From assembly GCA_025774615.1 (NCBI GenBank), contig JALGVQ010000150.1:1-7759 (forward strand): 7,759 bases of DNA, in the 5' to 3' direction. The notes under the pieces are model-generated. The model was not told the DNA's origin. It searched no databases and worked only from the letters and a program-made list of their open reading frames with translations. The position numbers and the translations under genes were made by a program. Origin of the DNA: a bacterium. Lineage in GTDB: Bacteria > Blakebacterota > Blakebacteria > Blakebacterales > Blakebacteraceae. Each line of letters begins with the position of its first letter. Position 1 is the first letter of the stretch. Positions 5,924 through 7,759 of this stretch are shown one piece after another.

Positions 5924-7445
5924 AACGCGGAGCGCGATGGATCGGTGACCTCGGCCTCGCCAGAACATCCCGGTAGATCTCCCGGTATTCAAGCGCCGAC
6001 TGTCGCCATGAGAAGTCCTGTGCCATGATCCGCCGGCGCAGATTCGTCCACACCTTCGGCTGGCGATAAACCGAAAAGGCGCGATGAACCGCGGACATCA
6101 GTGCCTGGGGGGTGGTGCTGTGGAAGACGAAGCCCGTTCCGTTCTCGGGATCCTTTGTGAGATCGGTGACGGTATCGACGAGCCCGCCAACTCCCCTGAC
6201 CACGGGTATTGTCCCGTAACGCATGGCATAGATCTGGCTGAGGCCGCACGGCTCGAACAGGGAGGGCATGAGCAGGTAATCACTGCCGGCCACGATCCGG
6301 TGGGCCAGTTGATTGTCGTAACCGATCCGGACGGCGATACGGTCAGGATAAGCGGTTGCGAGCCGTGCCATCTCCAGCTCATACGCGGGATCACCCTCAC
6401 CCAGGACGACCCAGGTGGCACCTGCCTCGAGCAGGTAGGGCATCGCTTCGATCGCCTGAATGATCCCCTTCTGTTCCACCAGCCGGCTGAGCAGACAGAT
6501 CAGGGGGCGTCGGGTGTCCAGTGGCAGTCCTGTCTCCTTGAGAAGCGCTCGTTTACAGCGGTTCTTCCCCTGGAGGTTTTCCGTGCTGTACCGGGTCGAG
6601 ATGAAGGGATCGCGCGCCGGGTTCCATTCCTTAATATCGATACCGTTCAGGATGCCGGTCAGGTTTTCGGACCTCGTACGGATGACACCGTCGATACCGC
6701 AACCGAACTCCTCGGTCTGGATCTCCTCCTCATATGTCGGTGAGACAGTGGTGATCCAGTCGGAGGATACGATCCCCCCTTTGAGCAGACGTATCTCGCC
6801 GAAGTACTCGAAATACCGGGGTGAGAGGTAGTTCTTCGGCAGTCCCGTGAACCGCATGTCATCAGGGTTGAACCGTCCCTGATACGAGAGATTGTGGATC
6901 GTCAGGACCGACCGGGTCCGTTCGAAGAAGGGATCGTGTCGATAGATGCTCTTCAGGTAGAGCGGGATGAGTGAGGTCTGCCAGTCGTGCACATGGATGA
7001 TATGAGGGCGGATCCGCAACTTCTTCAGCAGTTCCAGTGCTCCCCGGTTCAGTGCCGCGAAACGGGCCAGGTTGTCGGGATAATCGAGTCCCTTCTCTCC
7101 ATAGAGCGATCCGCGGTCGAAAAATGGCGGGATGTCGAGCAGGTAGACGGAGGTGTCACCGGTCTTTCTGCCTTCCCATATCCGGGCGGTCACGGGACTT
7201 CTGCCGACCGGCACTTCAATGCTCAGATCAGTCGGTCGGATCAGTTCTTTGGGTATGGTCTGATACTTCGGGATGATGAGAATGGTCCGGCAGCCGATCT
7301 CGGCCATCTCAGTGACAAGCGCCCCGGTCACATCGGCGAGACCTCCGGTCTTGGCAAACGGGACCGCTTCGGAGGCCACGAATACCACCGTGGGTCGGGA
7401 TACTCTTCTTCGTGGTTTGTCCTTGTTCATAATTCGGTAACCCAC
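5919..7445 (-). CDS. glgA: Glycogen synthase (starch synthase type, GT5)
   Basis: Adds glucose from ADP-glucose to the growing alpha-1,4-glucan in the cytoplasm. About 508 residues, the usual bacterial length. Near the N-terminus is VVFVASEAVPFAKTGGLADV, whose KTGGLAD lysine is the ADP-glucose binding motif; HVHDWQTSLIPLYLK and LTIHNLSYQG follow, then the GT-B hinge and C-terminal domain with LLSRLVEQKG, and SLFEPCGLSQIYAMRYGTIP with GLVDTV, containing the catalytic EPCGL region. The frame is intact. Three starts are possible: ATG 7475, GTG 7445 and ATG 7430. I prefer GTG 7445, because GGAG (7452-7455 on the plus-strand numbering) is 6 bases before it and the predicted promoter would leave ATG 7475 with no leader. 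The gene converges on the GH57/abiE side and is transcribed separately from malQ-glgB-GH57. Arginine and isoleucine codon use (CGG, ATC) matches that operon. Confidence 0.93.
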   Translation of the reverse strand: MGYRIMNKDKPRRRVSRPTVVFVASEAVPFAKTGGLADVTGALVTEMAEIGCRTILIIPKYQTIPKELIRPTDLSIEVPVGRSPVTARIWEGRKTGDTSVYLLDIPPFFDRGSLYGEKGLDYPDNLARFAALNRGALELLKKLRIRPHIIHVHDWQTSLIPLYLKSIYRHDPFFERTRSVLTIHNLSYQGRFNPDDMRFTGLPKNYLSPRYFEYFGEIRLLKGGIVSSDWITTVSPTYEEEIQTEEFGCGIDGVIRTRSENLTGILNGIDIKEWNPARDPFISTRYSTENLQGKNRCKRALLKETGLPLDTRRPLICLLSRLVEQKGIIQAIEAMPYLLEAGATWVVLGEGDPAYELEMARLATAYPDRIAVRIGYDNQLAHRIVAGSDYLLMPSLFEPCGLSQIYAMRYGTIPVVRGVGGLVDTVTDLTKDPENGTGFVFHSTTPQALMSAVHRAFSVYRQPKVWTNLRRRIMAQDFSWRQSALEYREIYRDVLARPRSPIHRAPRS

Positions 7446-7482
7446 CCGGTACTCCGGTTCCTGTTCAGACTGCATCAGAGAT

Positions 7483-7510
7483 AGTATACAGGATCAGCTC
7501 ACTCTTCCAA
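7483..7510 (-). promoter_or_regulatory. Possible sigma70-type promoter of glgA
   Basis: On the minus strand TTGGAA (plus 7505-7510) and TATACT (plus 7483-7488) are 16 bases apart, pointing toward glgA, with an expected start near 7476. The -35 lies inside a hairpin, CTCTTC-CAAT-GAAGAG (7502-7517), which could be a regulator site or chance. The spacing is slightly short. Confidence 0.35.
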
Positions 7511-7600
7511 TGAAGAGGAATTGTGACTCAGCACACCGGCGCAGCTTAATTCGTCTTGAACAGATGTCGATACACCTGCACTTTAGATGTCTGCTATTGC

Positions 7601-7640
7601 GGAGGGGTGGCGGAGCTGGTTGAACGTGACGGTCTCGAAA
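7601..7640 (+). pseudogene. 5' half of tRNA-Ser(CGA), truncated at the anticodon loop
   Basis: The block starts GGAGGGG (5' acceptor strand), TG at positions 8-9, a D-arm with stem GCG/CGT and loop GAGCTGGTTGAA, then anticodon stem ACGGT and loop CTCGAAA, giving anticodon CGA (Ser). It closely resembles bacterial tRNA-Ser(CGA) genes. The expected ACCGT closing strand is absent; the next bases, GCCCT, pair only partly (one wobble, one mismatch). No long variable arm, T-arm or CCCCTCC 3' acceptor strand occurs in the remaining 119 bases. It is therefore a fragment, or the first part of a gene interrupted at the anticodon loop whose rest lies outside the window. Confidence 0.6.
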
Positions 7641-7759
7641 GCCCTTTTCACGATCCTGCAACATGTTGTGCCTCATGTAAATGCATGTGTTTTACATACT
7701 TAACCACAGCCTTGATACAGCTTGTTCGTAGAAATGCACCCTTGGTCCTGTAACGAACT
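7641..7759. other. Non-coding right edge with short palindromes
   Basis: No gene is supportable here. It holds a 10-bp palindrome CAACATGTTG (7659-7668) and a hairpin ATGTAAA/TTTACAT (7675-7681 and 7691-7697, 9-base loop). The hairpin has no T-run behind it, so it is not a convincing terminator. Confidence 0.4.

Noticed and set aside
4889-5992. 367-codon open frame on the minus strand across abiEi, abiEii and the glgA end
   Set aside because: It lies antisense to two well-supported genes with full motifs, shows no recognisable family, and overlaps the glgA 3' end in another frame. Best explained as a GC-driven shadow.
7556-7753. 65-codon plus-strand open frame over the right edge
   Set aside because: Much of it is simply the translated tRNA-Ser segment, a common false gene, and it has no ribosome site.

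Overview
The window is a glycogen/alpha-glucan metabolism locus interrupted by a small defence-type toxin-antitoxin cassette. The DNA is moderately GC-rich by eye. The GT5 glycogen synthase, the GH13 branching enzyme, sigma70-like promoters and a tRNA-Ser 5' half that looks bacterial (GGAG acceptor start, CGA anticodon) all point to a bacterium. I cannot name the phylum with confidence. GH57 proteins of the type seen here occur in many anaerobic bacteria and in some archaea.

Layout. Positions 2-619 (+) encode the C-terminal part of a 4-alpha-glucanotransferase (MalQ, GH77) whose start lies off the left edge. It overlaps by 4 bp (GTGA) a 1,4-alpha-glucan branching enzyme gene, glgB (616-2510, +). 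That gene carries a frameshift near position 753, best explained by a 13-bp deletion between two CTCCG repeats. Sixteen bases later a GH57 glycoside hydrolase gene starts (2527-4068, +). On the other side, glycogen synthase glgA is read on the minus strand (5919-7445, three possible starts) and converges on the GH57 gene. Together these genes would extend (GlgA), branch (GlgB) and disproportionate or trim (MalQ, GH57) an alpha-1,4-glucan store.

Between the two convergent genes lies a cassette of about 1.8 kb (roughly 4074-5865). It holds an AT-rich promoter/operator region and a two-gene operon, abiEi-abiEii, with ATGA-overlapping stop and start. AbiEi is the winged-helix antitoxin and autorepressor; AbiEii is the nucleotidyltransferase toxin. 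The promoter region has four alternately oriented half-sites (core GATTCTT/AAGAATC) arranged as two copies of a diverged 73-bp unit. They overlap the predicted -35, the start site, the leader and the start codon, as expected for an autoregulated toxin-antitoxin operon.

The most informative observation is at the cassette borders. The last codons and stop of the GH57 gene (4030-4073) are repeated in diverged form after the toxin gene (5866-5923). The second copy keeps the same reading frame (RPNL-x-IFPE then a stop), and most differences in its first nine codons are synonymous. The cassette therefore looks as if it arrived together with a replacement GH57 3' end from a related lineage and left the old 3' end stranded beside glgA.

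The right edge (7476-7759) contains the glgA promoter region and, at 7601-7640, a clean 5' half of a tRNA-Ser(CGA) that stops at the anticodon loop with no matching 3' half in the window.
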